Origin: Halichondria panicea
Taxonomy: Eukaryota > Porifera > Demospongiae > Suberitida > Halichondriidae
NCBI RefSeq assembly: GCF_963675165.1
Contig: NC_087388.1
Location: 3,253,272-3,317,271, forward strand
Direction of reading: 5' to 3'
Length of the DNA: 64,000 nt
This document shows positions 46,498 through 55,539 of the stretch, piece after piece. Made by a program: the position numbers and the translations under genes. The notes under the pieces were generated by a model, which had not been told where the DNA came from, did not search any database, and worked only from the letters and a program-made list of their open reading frames with translations. Each line of letters begins with the position of its first letter. The stretch's first letter is position 1.

Positions 46498-47605
46498 AAG
46501 GTCAACACTACACTGTAAAAAATGAGTGAGCGGTGGGTACACGTCGCATATAGCACGCCTTTTTGGAAAAGTGTGCTATATGCGACGGTGCTCACCGCAC
46601 TTCATTTTTTCCATTTTTTACAGTGTAGGCGTTTATCTACTCCTCTTAACAGAGTGTGAATTCATCTGGGCACAGCAGAGAATTCTAGAAGCACTGTGCA
46701 TGTGCACAACCTTGTGCCCTGCACATCTCCCTAATACCAGGAGCACTAAAATAATACTCTCTGCTAAATACCCTCAGTTGTTTAGTAAATACCCTCAGTT
46801 GACCCTCCTCAGTTGTTTAGTAAATACCCTCAGTTGTTTAGTAAAATTAATACCCTCAGTTATTTACTAAATATCCTTAGTCCTTTGCTAAATACTCTCA
46901 GTTGTTTACTAAATACCTTTGCTAAATACCCTCAGACATTTACTAGATACCCTCAGTTGTTTAGTAAATACCCTCAGTCCTTAAAATCCCTCAGACATTT
47001 ACTAAATATACCCTCAGTTGTTTAGTAAACCCTTTGCTAAATACCCACCAAATACTCGACACACCATAAAATATTGATGACAAAAACACAAGGTTTTGGT
47101 GGTATTTACTAGAGTATTTGGTAAACAACTGAAGAGAGAACTGACTGAGGGTATCAACTGAACGGCACCCCATAAAATGCTGACGACAAAAACACAAGGA
47201 CTAAACATTTGAGAGTATTTGGTAAACAACTGAGGGTAAGCAAACAACTGAGGGAATTTAGTAAATGTCTGAGGGTATTGAGGGTATTTACTAAACAACT
47301 GAGGGTATTTAGTAAAATAATGTCTGACGGTATTTAGCAAAGGACTGAGGGTATTTAGTAAATGTCTGTATTTACTAAACGGTATTTAGTAAAATATAAT
47401 GTCTGAGGGTATTTAGCAAAGGACTGAGGGTATTTAGTATTTAGTAAGGGTATTTAGCAAAGGACTGAGCAAATGACAGAGTATTAGGGAGGCACAAGGT
47501 TGTGCGCATGCACAGTGTGCACGACTTCTTCTAGAATTCTGTAGCTAGAGCTAGAGCTCTACTATGCCCAGATGAATTCACACTCAAACGCCTAGTGTTG
47601 ACCTT
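46498..47605. mobile_element. 1.1-kb palindromic element with inner minisatellite
   Basis: Inverted ends: AAGGTCAACACTA..GGCGTTT (46498) and AAACGCCTAGTGTTGACCTT (ending 47605). They continue inward as AGAGTGTGAATTCATCTGGG, AGAATTCTAGAAG, CACTGTGCATGTGCACAACC and TTGTGCC..CTCCCTAATA in both arms. The centre consists of inverted arrays of a CCCTCAGTTGTTTAGTAAAT unit: the plus-strand form at 46760-47040, the reverse at 47100-47465. A 115-bp MITE is inserted in the left arm only. More plus-form units continue outside the right end up to 47800. Confidence 0.9.
46511..46625. mobile_element. 115-bp MITE with TA target duplication
   Basis: A near-perfect palindrome beginning CACTGTAAAAAATGAGTG and ending TTTTTTACAGTG, with GCATATAGCAC / GTGCTATATGC at its centre. 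It interrupts AACACTA|TAGGCG; the uninterrupted sequence AACACTAGGCG is preserved in the opposite arm of the host palindrome (47592-47602 in reverse complement). TA is therefore duplicated (46509-46510 and 46626-46627), the signature of a Tc1/mariner-type insertion. Confidence 0.93.
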
Positions 47606-47800
47606 GACTCGCTAAGAGAATACCCTCAGTCCTCAGTCTGAATGCCCTAAAGTACTCTCAGTCATTCACTAAATGCCCTCAGTCGTTTGCCTCAGTTGTT
47701 TGCCCAGTCGTTTGCTAAATACCGTCAGTTGTTTAGTAAATACCCACAGACATTTACTTTAGTAAACCCTCAGTTGTGTACTAAATACCACCAAAACTAA
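46760..47800. repeat. Minisatellite in inverted arrays, unit about 20-30 bp
   Basis: Units are TAAATACCCTCAGTTGTTTA, CAGACATTTACTA and CCTTTGCTAAATAC, in plus form left of 47040 and right of 47620, and in reverse form between 47100 and 47465. About 25 units in all. The spacer around 47050-47210 holds two copies of CCATAAAATRYTGA..GACAAAAACACAAGG. Confidence 0.9.
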
Positions 47801-48121
47801 ATACCACCAAAACCTTGTGTTTTTTTATTTTGACACAAACGGCACCTACCCCTGTTGGTTCAAGCTCAGGTTGCAGAAGAATAAGGCACACACTAGTAGA
47901 GAGAAGTGGTGAATGTAGACCAATAAGAAAATAATAGTACTATACTGGTACTAGCAGCTAGCAGCCTGCCATGTAAGTATAATTATATACCCCCATGCAT
48001 GTGCCCCAACATTGCGTACAATACCATTCTTACCCATTCTTTATGTGGTATTATAGCTTTAGCAATAATAATAATATTCAGAACTGAACAAAACTTAACA
48101 TACAGTAATCATATATAGATG

Positions 48122-49281
48122 TTAACTGCCCGTACGTGATCTAGTCATAATCGGGCTTCGATCGTGATCATCCGGGGTATCGACAGATTGCGTATCAGGG
48201 TTCACTGTCAGGTGAGTTCGGTTTCGACGGATCACTCCGGTTGGGGTGGTCACCAGGTATGATCTCGGGGTGTCCGCATGAGCAGTAACTTGTCCTGGTG
48301 CCTGAGTACCAGATGTTGTCACCCAGACTTGGGTATCATTGGGAATGTCAGCAAGTGGTCTTGCACCGTGGCGTGAATCGTAGTTCGATTTCTGTTTCTG
48401 TTTTAACTCTGCGTTTGCAACTCGGAAGTCTTCCAGATGTGGCCATTGTGGAGTAAGAGTTCCAATTGTTTGGGGAATGTTAGACCGGAGTCGTCTTCCC
48501 ATCAGTAGTTCCGCTGGCGATAATCCACACCAGGGTAGTGGAGTTGTCCGATACATCAGTAGTGACAAGTATGGATCAGTTGAACCTTTTAACAACTTCT
48601 TGGCTGTCTGGACGGCTCTTTCAGCATGACCGTTGCTTTGTGGGAAATGAGGGCTACTTGTAGTATGCTTGAAGTTATACTCCTTCGCAAAATCACGAAA
48701 TTCCTGTGATGAATATTGGGGACCATTGTCGCTGAGGACCTCTTCTGGTATGCCATATCTAGCAAAAATCGACTTGAGGGCGGAGATGATGCTTGACGAA
48801 GTTGTAGTCGTCAACTTTATTACTTCTGGATATCTTGAGAAGTAATCGGTTGCCACAATGTAGATAGTCCCCTTGAGTGTGAACAGGTCCGTCCCTATCT
48901 TTTGCCAGGGGAAGTCAGGAAGAGCTGTCGGCATTAGGGGCTCCTTCCGAGGTGTGCTCTCTTTGACACAATGTGAACAGGTCTTCACCAACCTTTCGAT
49001 TTGGCTGGATATTCCTGGCCACCATACTGAGATCCTGGCTCTCAGTCTACATCTCTCGATGCCTTGATGTCCTGCATGTACGTAGCTTGATCAAAGTCTG
49101 TTGTTGCATTGATGCTGATGCTGGTACGACTATCCGGCTCCCATGTAGCAGGAGGTTGTCATGTAAAGTGAAGTCTCCTTGGTTTTCCCAGTAGGGTGCA
49201 AGTGCCTCATCTACTTTATTCTTGGTAGGCCAGCCCGTACGGCAGTACTTGATCACAAGCGAGCACAGGGGGTCTAAGACT
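48122..49281 (-). pseudogene. Orphan Ty3/gypsy integrase
   Basis: The minus strand from 49281 reads DPLCSLVIKYCRTGWP, then a region ending MQQQTLIKL, a frame change near 49080, then the zinc-binding HAGHQGIERC and CSHC (H2C2), joined by RISVWWPGISSQIERL. A 289-codon frame (48991-48122) continues through FPWQKIGTDLFTL (first catalytic D), EVLSDNGPQYSS (second D) and PQSNGHAERAVQ (catalytic E). It ends with a basic C-terminal domain (TGVIRRNRTHLTVNP) and a stop. The length and order match the integrase of K02A2.6-like gypsy polyproteins. No RT, RNase H, gag or LTR is visible: the similarity stops at 49281, where another element's sequence starts. One frameshift makes it non-functional as read. 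Confidence 0.92.
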
Positions 49282-49296
49282 TAGTTGCTATGTATG

Positions 49297-49874
49297 GTTC
49301 TATGGTGTGACAAAAAGATTGATAGTGACCAAGAGCAGCCATCTCGAAAGCGAAAGAGTACCTCTACGCCGTCAGAAGGAGCTACTTCAAAACTGTCAAA
49401 AACAGAAGAAAGCGATGAATTGCTGGAAATCATGGGCAAACTTAATTAGGCACTTACACTGATCCTCAGCTGAGGCTATGGGGGAAATTTATTCAGTCAA
49501 AGCGGCATGAAAGCTTTGATAAACCTTCGAATATACCCCTAATACGGATATACCCCTAATAACTGGTTGTACTGACACACTGGTTGTACTGACACACGAA
49601 AGGCAAATAAGAGAGACTCAGTTGGGTGGGGAAGTTGTGGCAGGTGCTGCCGCTGCTATTGTTAGCGCACTCAAGGGATCACCTAAGAAACCCAGTAGTG
49701 TGCCGGTGTCCATGACCTACTCACCAAATAATCAGGCGAATTTAAGACGTAAAAATTTAGAGGATCTACGCACACTTCACAGTCTGTATGAAGAATTTGA
49801 ATGATACTGAATACAGTGAGCAGAAGGCAAGCATTTTGTCATCGCTACGTGAACTTAATCCCTCAAAACCCTAA
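49297..49874 (+). pseudogene. Accessory ORF1 of two-gene Tc1/IS630 element 1
   Basis: Across three frame shifts the plus strand reads: a charged, Ser/Lys-rich segment (RKRKSTSTPSEGATSKLSKT), TDPQLRLWGKFIQSKRHESF, GGEVVAGAAAAIVSALKG, and a C-terminal helix pair NLEDLRTLHSLYEE .. TEYSEQKASILSSLREL, then stop. The ending resembles the SHOCT motif (short C-terminal domain). A homologous ending occurs in the ORF at 52124-52990, which stands in the same position relative to a related transposase. Two perfect 16-17-bp duplications (about 49535-49596) break the frame. Function unknown. Tail-to-tail with the transposase, about 47 bp apart across an AAT repeat. Confidence 0.6.
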
Positions 49875-49890
49875 ACAGTTCATGATGTAA

Positions 49891-49911
49891 AATAATAATA
49901 ATAATAATAAT
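49891..49911. repeat. AAT trinucleotide run
   Basis: About seven AAT units between the stops of two convergent ORFs. Confidence 0.9.
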
Positions 49912-49921
49912 TTTGTTACAT

Positions 49922-50856
49922 TCAATATCCAGAATGATCAATCCAGTTGACACAATCTTCTGAAGTTACTGCAGTGAAGCCGCACAAAATATTTGTCTCT
50001 AAATCATATCCACTTAAAATGTTCTCATTGGTCTTCATAACGTATTCTTCTATTGGACGTATTCTTCTATTGGGTTTAAATAAGTACACAAGTACACCTA
50101 GTTGTTCTAGTCCTTTGACAGATCTGCATGGTGTATTGAAGCATTGTCCATTACAAGCACACTTCGTGGATTTACTCCATCAAAAGGAAGAAGTTTACTG
50201 CTTAGTTCCACTTAAAAGCATTCAGCATTAACTCCTCCCTCAAAGATTAGAGTGCCAATAACACCCATTGCAGCAATTACTGACAATCGCTTTCCTCTAT
50301 GTAGATGACTAACAGCTTGGCACGGTTGACCTCTTAAGCTATAACCATACTTGCGCAAGGTATCTCGACAATCGAAACCACTTTCGTCAATGAACACCAG
50401 CATTTCCTGGAAAAGTCCGAGCGTTGGCCAGCTATTCTTGTTAGTTTGTGACGTGTGAACCTAGTCTTATGCAAAAAAGAACAGATGGAGCTGATGGAAA
50501 TGTCAGTACCAGTTGTCTTGAATACCTCGTCTTGTAATTCTCTCAAGTATATTCCAGGGTGTTCAGCCACTAACTCAAAAACTCTAACTCAAAAACTCAT
50601 CTATTTCTCTTATGCACTTCAGATGGTGATCATGTCCATTTGGATGAGGCTTTTTGCTAACATCACCACTTGCCTCAAATCGTTTGATCAGTCTAAATAC
50701 TGTGGTGGTATGAACATTCAAATTTTGAGCAATTTTCTTAAAACTTAGCTGTAGTCCAAAATACTGATATACCATTCTCCATCGGATTTCATTTTGAGGC
50801 TGTGCTGAAGTCATGGTTGTAGAATGTAGATTTGAACTTGCAAGTGCACTGAGCAT
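49922..50856 (-). pseudogene. Tc1/IS630-class DDE transposase, element 1
   Basis: From 50856 the minus strand reads a helix-turn-helix block (LSFKKIAQNLNVHTTTVFRL), KCIREIDEFLS, then after a frame change VAEHPGIYLRELQDEVFKTT and ICSFLHKTRFTRHKLTRIA. The catalytic part follows: MLVFIDESGFDCRDT (first D), YGYSLRGQPCQA, LSVIAAMGV, an in-frame stop, SVLVMDNASIHHADL (second D), and a weak RPIEEYV (third acidic residue). About 310 codons in total, usual for the family. A 14-bp duplication (50571-50598) and a 17-bp one (50040-50073) sit at frame problems. Terminal repeats are not recognisable; the left side abuts the gypsy fragment. Known for the class: cut-and-paste transposition. Confidence 0.85.
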
Positions 50857-50995
50857 GCTTAATGTTATTCACAATCATATCCTCTGTGGTTACAACTGTG
50901 GTTACAGCAAAGTCTACTCAGAATATTGCAAGTTTTACTAAAATGACTGTAACAAATAATACAAATTGTCTCGCATGTTTAGGTATGTGTGTCGT

Positions 50996-51175
50996 GACAC
51001 ACACACACGCGTCCATGTGAGTATGCATGTGTGGTACATGTTTGTTGGTTTGTGTGGTGTGTGTGTGTGCGTGTGTGTATATGTAATTATCATGCATGTG
51101 TGCATGGTAAGTAAATGTGTAAGTAAATGTGTGTGTGTGTGTGTGTGTTGTGTGTGTGTGTGTGTGTGTGCGTGT
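50996..51175. repeat. GT-rich microsatellite block
   Basis: Interrupted (GT)n with GCATGTGTGCATGGTAAGTA repeated near 51091 and 51182. Confidence 0.95.
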
Positions 51176-51319
51176 GGATATGCATGTGTGCATGGTAAGT
51201 AAATGTGTGTAATGACCAGAGAGTAATGACCAGAGAAAAACACTGTGTGTGACTGTTCATTGTGTGTGACTGTTCATTGTCGGGATCAATGCTCTTTGGT
51301 GCAGAGTAAGGGAAGTTAT

Positions 51320-51780
51320 CGCAATTTTCACAGAGGTAAAATCCAATGATGCCTTCATCAAATCAGGAATATCTGGGGCGTACACATACCAGGGCTTGAT
51401 ACGTGATTCCTTTGGTGTCTTGATATCAACTGTTGACCATCCGGGCACTTTGTTGAAGTCGTCAGCTGCTGGATTGTAGTCACATGCGTACGTTCTGTCG
51501 GTCTGTCGGGACATGTAGGGTTGTAACAGTTCTCTAAGAACTAATGACTCCCAGACTAATGACTCCCAGTAATCAGATGATCCGCAATATGAGGAGTGCA
51601 AAAAAGATATTTACCATTGGGATGTCCTACTCCATGCTCCTTCCACATGCGTGCCGTATCATTGTCCAGTGGAAGTTGGAAGCTGACGATCGTCTTGGTA
51701 CGAACATGCTTCGCCATAATGTCTAGGAACATCGAACAATCGAGGGGCTGGTCGTTCAGGGTTCATTGGTAGTGGTCCTA
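51320..51780 (-). CDS. Hypothetical two-exon fragment
   Basis: Exon 1 (about 51765-51615) reads LDIMAKHVRTKTIVSFQLPL and NDTARMWKEHGVGHPNG, ending in G|GTAAAT. After an 80-bp intron, exon 2 (about 51540-51320) reads ELLQPYMSRQTDRTYACDYN, DDFNKVPGWSTVDIKTPK and IKPWYVYAPDIPDLMKASLD. Codon flow is good over more than 70 codons of exon 2. The intron end carries a 15-bp duplication (ACTAATGACTCCCAG). I do not recognise the family; unlike its neighbours it lacks obvious frame damage, so it could be a host gene fragment. Confidence 0.4.
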
Positions 51781-52123
51781 AAATAGAGGTAAAATCAAAT
51801 GTATTCACATGCGAGAAAACGTACTCCAACAGCATCATGCATTACCTGTGAAAGTTTTGCGTATGGGTGTTTTAGAGGTAGATAGCGTGCGATAATGATA
51901 GTAGAGGTAGTGCAGAATGGGGACTATACTGTTGTAATAATAATGATAAATGTAGGGAATCGGAGAGTAGCTAGATACACAAGGTACTGTGTTTCAAGTT
52001 GCTTGTCGCACAGTAAATGGGCGTTGTCTGTGGTTACTATAGATCTAATCAGGCTAACTTATAACTTTCTTAATCTACCATGTGCTCTTATTGTACTGTA
52101 CATCAGAGAAGCTAAAGATATAG

Positions 52124-52990
52124 GCTAGATACGAGTCGTTACCCTGGTGGTTCGTGGAACTACAATTACTATGGAAATCAGACCTCATTTGGAGAACAGT
52201 TTTCAGATCCTACTGGAACATCTACAATCCCAATCTACAATCCCAATCACCAATCAACAGACCTACAATCCCAGACCCAATCAAAACCCCTCCGGTAGTG
52301 GATCAACTCATTTATTAAGGCATTGACAGTAAAAGTAAAAGTATTGAGCCCCTCTAACAAGCGTGACTTTACAGTGCATAGAAACTGTCAAGACTGGGGA
52401 TAGTGTATCTAAGAAAACAACGTTCCCTATTGGATATTTTAAAAGTCAGAAAAGGTGTGGATCAATAATGAGAAGGATTTTCAGGATGCGTTGGACTTAA
52501 TTAAGGAGACAGGGAAAGTTGTTTTTTGGTGTATCGGTCCTGGAACTGGAAAGAAGCGCGTAGACCTGCAGATGATTCTGATGATGACTGCTCGTCTAAA
52601 AAGAAGACTGCTAGTGAAATGAAAGCTTCCCGTGTGAACGAAAGCTTCGTACGAAGCATGGCTCTTTATATTCCGGTGTTCAATAATTATGCTATGTGGG
52701 CAGAAATGCTAGTAGGTGGAGGCCACGACCGACGAACCTCCTATGTTTGGAATGTCCAGAGTTAGAGGAAAAAGGAAAACCAGGGTCAAGTATGTCGGAC
52801 GCATTTACTGTACTGGCGATCTATTGCTAACGCTCTTTCACCTCTGCCTAAAGAAATAAACCATAATTCTCCAACTAAATCCGTTACACTGCAAATACAT
52901 GGAGCAACTCCGCGATCTTGTGCATTTAAAAGAGGAAGAATATCAGGAGCAGAGAGTGACTATCGTGAATCTATTGAGAAAGCTCGCTTA
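52124..52990 (+). pseudogene. Accessory ORF1 of element 2
   Basis: Frame-shifted plus-strand ORF. The N-terminal part is Tyr/Gly/Asn-rich (RYPGGSWNYNYYGNQTSFGE). It is followed by a globular part (NEKDFQDALDLIKETGKVVF), an acidic-to-basic linker (DDSDDDCSSKKKTASEMKAS), VFNNYAMWAEMLVGGGHD, SIANALSPLPKEI, and an end MEQLRDLVHLKEEEYQEQ, VTIVNLLRKLA, stop at 52988. The order linker / Y..WA(G)E.. / A..I..AL / LR.L..L.EEEY.EQ..I...LRKL parallels ORF1 of element 1. The middle block has the size and pattern of a small ubiquitin-like (PB1-type) fold, but that is speculative. No enzymatic motif seen. Confidence 0.55.
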
Positions 52991-53026
52991 AAACAGAATA
53001 AAGCATCAACACTTGTGTAGTCATAG

Positions 53027-54204
53027 TCATAAAGAATGATGTGATTTAAAATAATTCTGAATGTTTACAAGTATCCACAATGATGAGCATAGTTGATGTT
53101 CAGTTATAGTATTGAATGCTGTTGAAACTACAGTTCGAGGAGAGTATAAAAAAATTGTTTCATTAGCCCTAACAAAGGCTTTCACCTTAGAAAATACAAA
53201 TTCTACGGGGTTCAAATCAGGGCTATAAGGAGGTAGGAAACGAATGAGTGCTCCACAATTGTGTATCATATCATATCGGTCACTGTGTCAACATGGTGCA
53301 CTGAACAATTGTCCATAACCACTACTGAATGAGTGTTTATGCCAAGAGCTACAGAAATCTTCAAAAGTATCTTCAACTAAGTCCATTCCAAAAATTGACA
53401 TCACACCAATTGCATTCACTCCGACTCCTCCAAATTTAATTCGATAATCTATTGCTGGTATACTGTATCCATAATTTCTATCTTTCTGTTGTGACCAGAC
53501 TCATCCACCCATACTGGATCAAACGTTGAAATTTCTGCCATGAATTTTCTGCCATGAATTTTCTGTTGGAAAAGTACACTCTCAGTCATTCTATTATGGA
53601 CTTCCTGTTTACTTATCTTTATCCTTATTCTGTTATGTAATTATGTAATCTGTTATGTAATCATTTATTGTTATGTAATCGTTATGTAATCATATTGAAC
53701 ATTCTAGAATGTTACCTGATCTTTTGTGTAGCTGTGATTGGTTATGTTATCACATGTATTTTCAGTCCTTGCTTTTTGTTCGATTCTGATTGATAAAACT
53801 TGAATTCTAACATGAATTCTAACATTTTCCTCGTAGATTATCATCACACTGTAGTGCAATGTGTTGTAATTTCTTCCTAGTGAACCAAGATATTGCACAG
53901 TGTGACAAATTGTAGATACATGAACGTAAGTCCCAGTTAAGTAGAACAGTTTTTCTTGAATTTCTTTACTTGGCTTGTTTGATATCATATGTATAACAAT
54001 AATCAACTTCTTGGGTCCATGCCTGTACTTAGTTGGTTCAACAGTTCCAGTCAGTCGATAAAGCTCACAGTAACGTCTAACAGATCTCTCTGAGAGAAAA
54101 AGAGTTGTAGCTACACTTCTATAGCTACATTTTCTCAGAACAACTAGCTCTCCAGCACAAATCAACTGAGTACTGTCTAGGCATAACTGCAAGCTAGCTA
54201 GCAA
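53027..54204 (-). pseudogene. Tc1/IS630-class DDE transposase, element 2
   Basis: Starts at 54204. The N-terminal winged-helix region contains CSYRSVATTLFLSERSVRRY and the GTVEPTKYRHGPKKL linker. Then, in other frames, KKLQHIALQ, STFDPVWVDESGHNR (first D), GYSIPAIDYRIKFGGVGVNA and AIGVMSIFGMDLVEDTFEDF, then [19 protein letters not shown] (second D) and [20 protein letters not shown] (catalytic E). About 390 codons. A 5-bp triplet-like duplication (ATCAT, about 53265-53277) breaks the frame; with one unit removed the MDNCSVHH and [11 protein letters not shown] blocks join directly. Near 53535-53565 a TTTCTGCCATGAAT unit is duplicated. Decayed, but nearly full length. Confidence 0.88.
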
Positions 54205-54489
54205 ATTTGAATTTTTTCAGCTGAATAGACACATTCATTGTTTATCATTGTTTACCACAGTAGTACTATAGACAACGCCCATTTACTGTGCACAATGACA
54301 AGCAACTTGCAGTGGTGAGTGGGCACTTATCTCCTTTCCGAGCGAGGTTGCTGTCAGGAACTAGCTGGAAGGCTGGCAGGTATGTTCAGGTTAGTAAAGT
54401 TGGAGCACATGGTATTGATTTAGACTGTGCATGCGCACAAAACCAATTAACTGAACGATCTTCACCTGGCAATGATCTTCACCATGAAC

Positions 54490-55015
54490 TCTGGTAGATG
54501 GGCGTCCAAAAGGGGAGACGGGTTGCAGCCCTATATCTAGCATTCGTTCTGCTGCTCGCTGCTCGTGTACTAACTATGAATATCACCAACAAAAATGCAT
54601 TACGTAAGGGTTATACAATCTGATTGGTGATTGGTGCATGATTGGTGCATATACATTCCTGAATGCAAACTGCTTACGTAATGTACGCAGATGTACGCAG
54701 TCTGCAATCTGATTGGTGCTGCATGTTTTTCTGCAGCAAGAACGAATGCTATAGATAGGGCTGCAACCCGTCTCCCCTTTTGGAGGCACTATATCTAGCA
54801 TTCGTTCTGCTGCTAGTACGTAAGGGTTATACAATCTGATTGGTGATTGGTGATTGGTGCATATACATTCCTGAATGCAAACTGCTTACGTAATGTACGA
54901 AGATGTACGCAGTCTGCAATCTGATTGGTGCTGCATGGTGCTGCATGTTTAACGAATGTTATAGATAGGGCTGCAACCCGTCTCCCCTTTTGGAGGCAGG
55001 CCACGCCCATCTAGA
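54490..55015. mobile_element. Two MITEs in tandem sharing terminal repeats
   Basis: Copy 1 spans about 54505-54785 and a second, left-truncated copy about 54786-55000. Both contain TACGTAAGGGTTATACAATC, CCTGAATGCAAACTGCTTAC and GGGCTGCAACCCGTCTCCCC. The left terminus (CCAAAAGGGGAGACGGGTTG) is the reverse complement of the right ends at 54760-54785 and 54975-54998. TAGATGGGCGT / ACGCCCATCTA lie farther out on both sides, so the repeat may extend beyond the obvious TIR. Non-coding. Confidence 0.88.
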
Positions 55016-55108
55016 ACTCTGGCTGAGCGTCTGGGGTGGGGGGCCACGCCCAACTACCTCTGAACAAGATAAACAACACTTCAATAAGATCAACAACGTG
55101 AACAATAA

Positions 55109-55444
55109 TTAAAAATAAATACGTGCACAAATCAGTTCAAGGTATAGGTCTTCTTTTGAATAATTGTTAGTTGCCTTAAGTTGAGTACGAGGGTGGATTG
55201 AGATGGTGCGGGCGTATCCAGCAGAGGCCTTGTTCGATCTGGGCACGCACTGTCGATCTTCATGTCCGTGGAAAGGTGGGGGCGGGGGTAGAGCGCCGTG
55301 ATTAAATTGAGGAGGGTATGGATATGGAGGGAAGAATGAAGGGAAGAATGGAGGTGGATATTGTAGGAGTGGAAGGGGTGCCGGTGGTGGAGAATAGCTG
55401 TTTCCTGTAGAGCCAGTGCCAGTAATTGAATGTGGGCTGCTCAT
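55109..55444 (-). CDS. Hypothetical proline/tyrosine-rich ORF
   Basis: An open 111-codon frame beginning MSSPHSITGTGSTG. It has a Pro/Phe/Tyr-rich middle (PPPFFPSFFPPYPYPPQFNH), then a basic C-terminal half. An internal GGGAAGAATGAA unit is doubled, giving FFPSFFP. Composition resembles N-terminal regions of transposon ORF1 proteins, such as the Tyr/Gly-rich start of the 52-kb ORF1, but it has no domain. Could be a first exon. Low confidence. Confidence 0.3.
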   Translation of the reverse strand: MSSPHSITGTGSTGNSYSPPPAPLPLLQYPPPFFPSFFPPYPYPPQFNHGALPPPPPFHGHEDRQCVPRSNKASAGYARTISIHPRTQLKATNNYSKEDLYLELICARIYF

Positions 55445-55539
55445 AATTATGGTACAAAGGCTTGACTAAGCTTGATTTTCACATGCTAAGGTGCTAAGAT
55501 GAATATCAGTACAGTGTATTACTACTATTATAACGATGC

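Larger units (their letters stand above)
51995..54309. mobile_element. Two-gene Tc1/IS630-class transposon, element 2
   Basis: Terminal inverted repeats: CAAGTTGCTTGTC..GCACAGTAAATGGGCG..TTGTC at 51995-52028 and its reverse complement at 54271-54309. The right copy contains 5 extra bases (ATTGT). Inside are a plus-strand ORF1 (52124-52990) and a minus-strand transposase (53027-54204), convergent with a 36-bp gap. Total 2.3 kb. I see no clear TA or other target duplication at the flanks. Confidence 0.75.

Noticed and set aside
46760-47800. Regular short repeats that could suggest a CRISPR array
   Set aside because: Units are variable, adjacent without unique spacers, present in both orientations and in a eukaryotic context; it is a minisatellite in a palindromic element.
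48000-49281. Search for LTRs or a primer binding site around the integrase
   Set aside because: No direct repeat pair or tRNA-complementary site was visible on either side; the copy is truncated.
50918-51243. His/Thr-rich and Cys/Val-rich frames
   Set aside because: Products of the GT microsatellite block.
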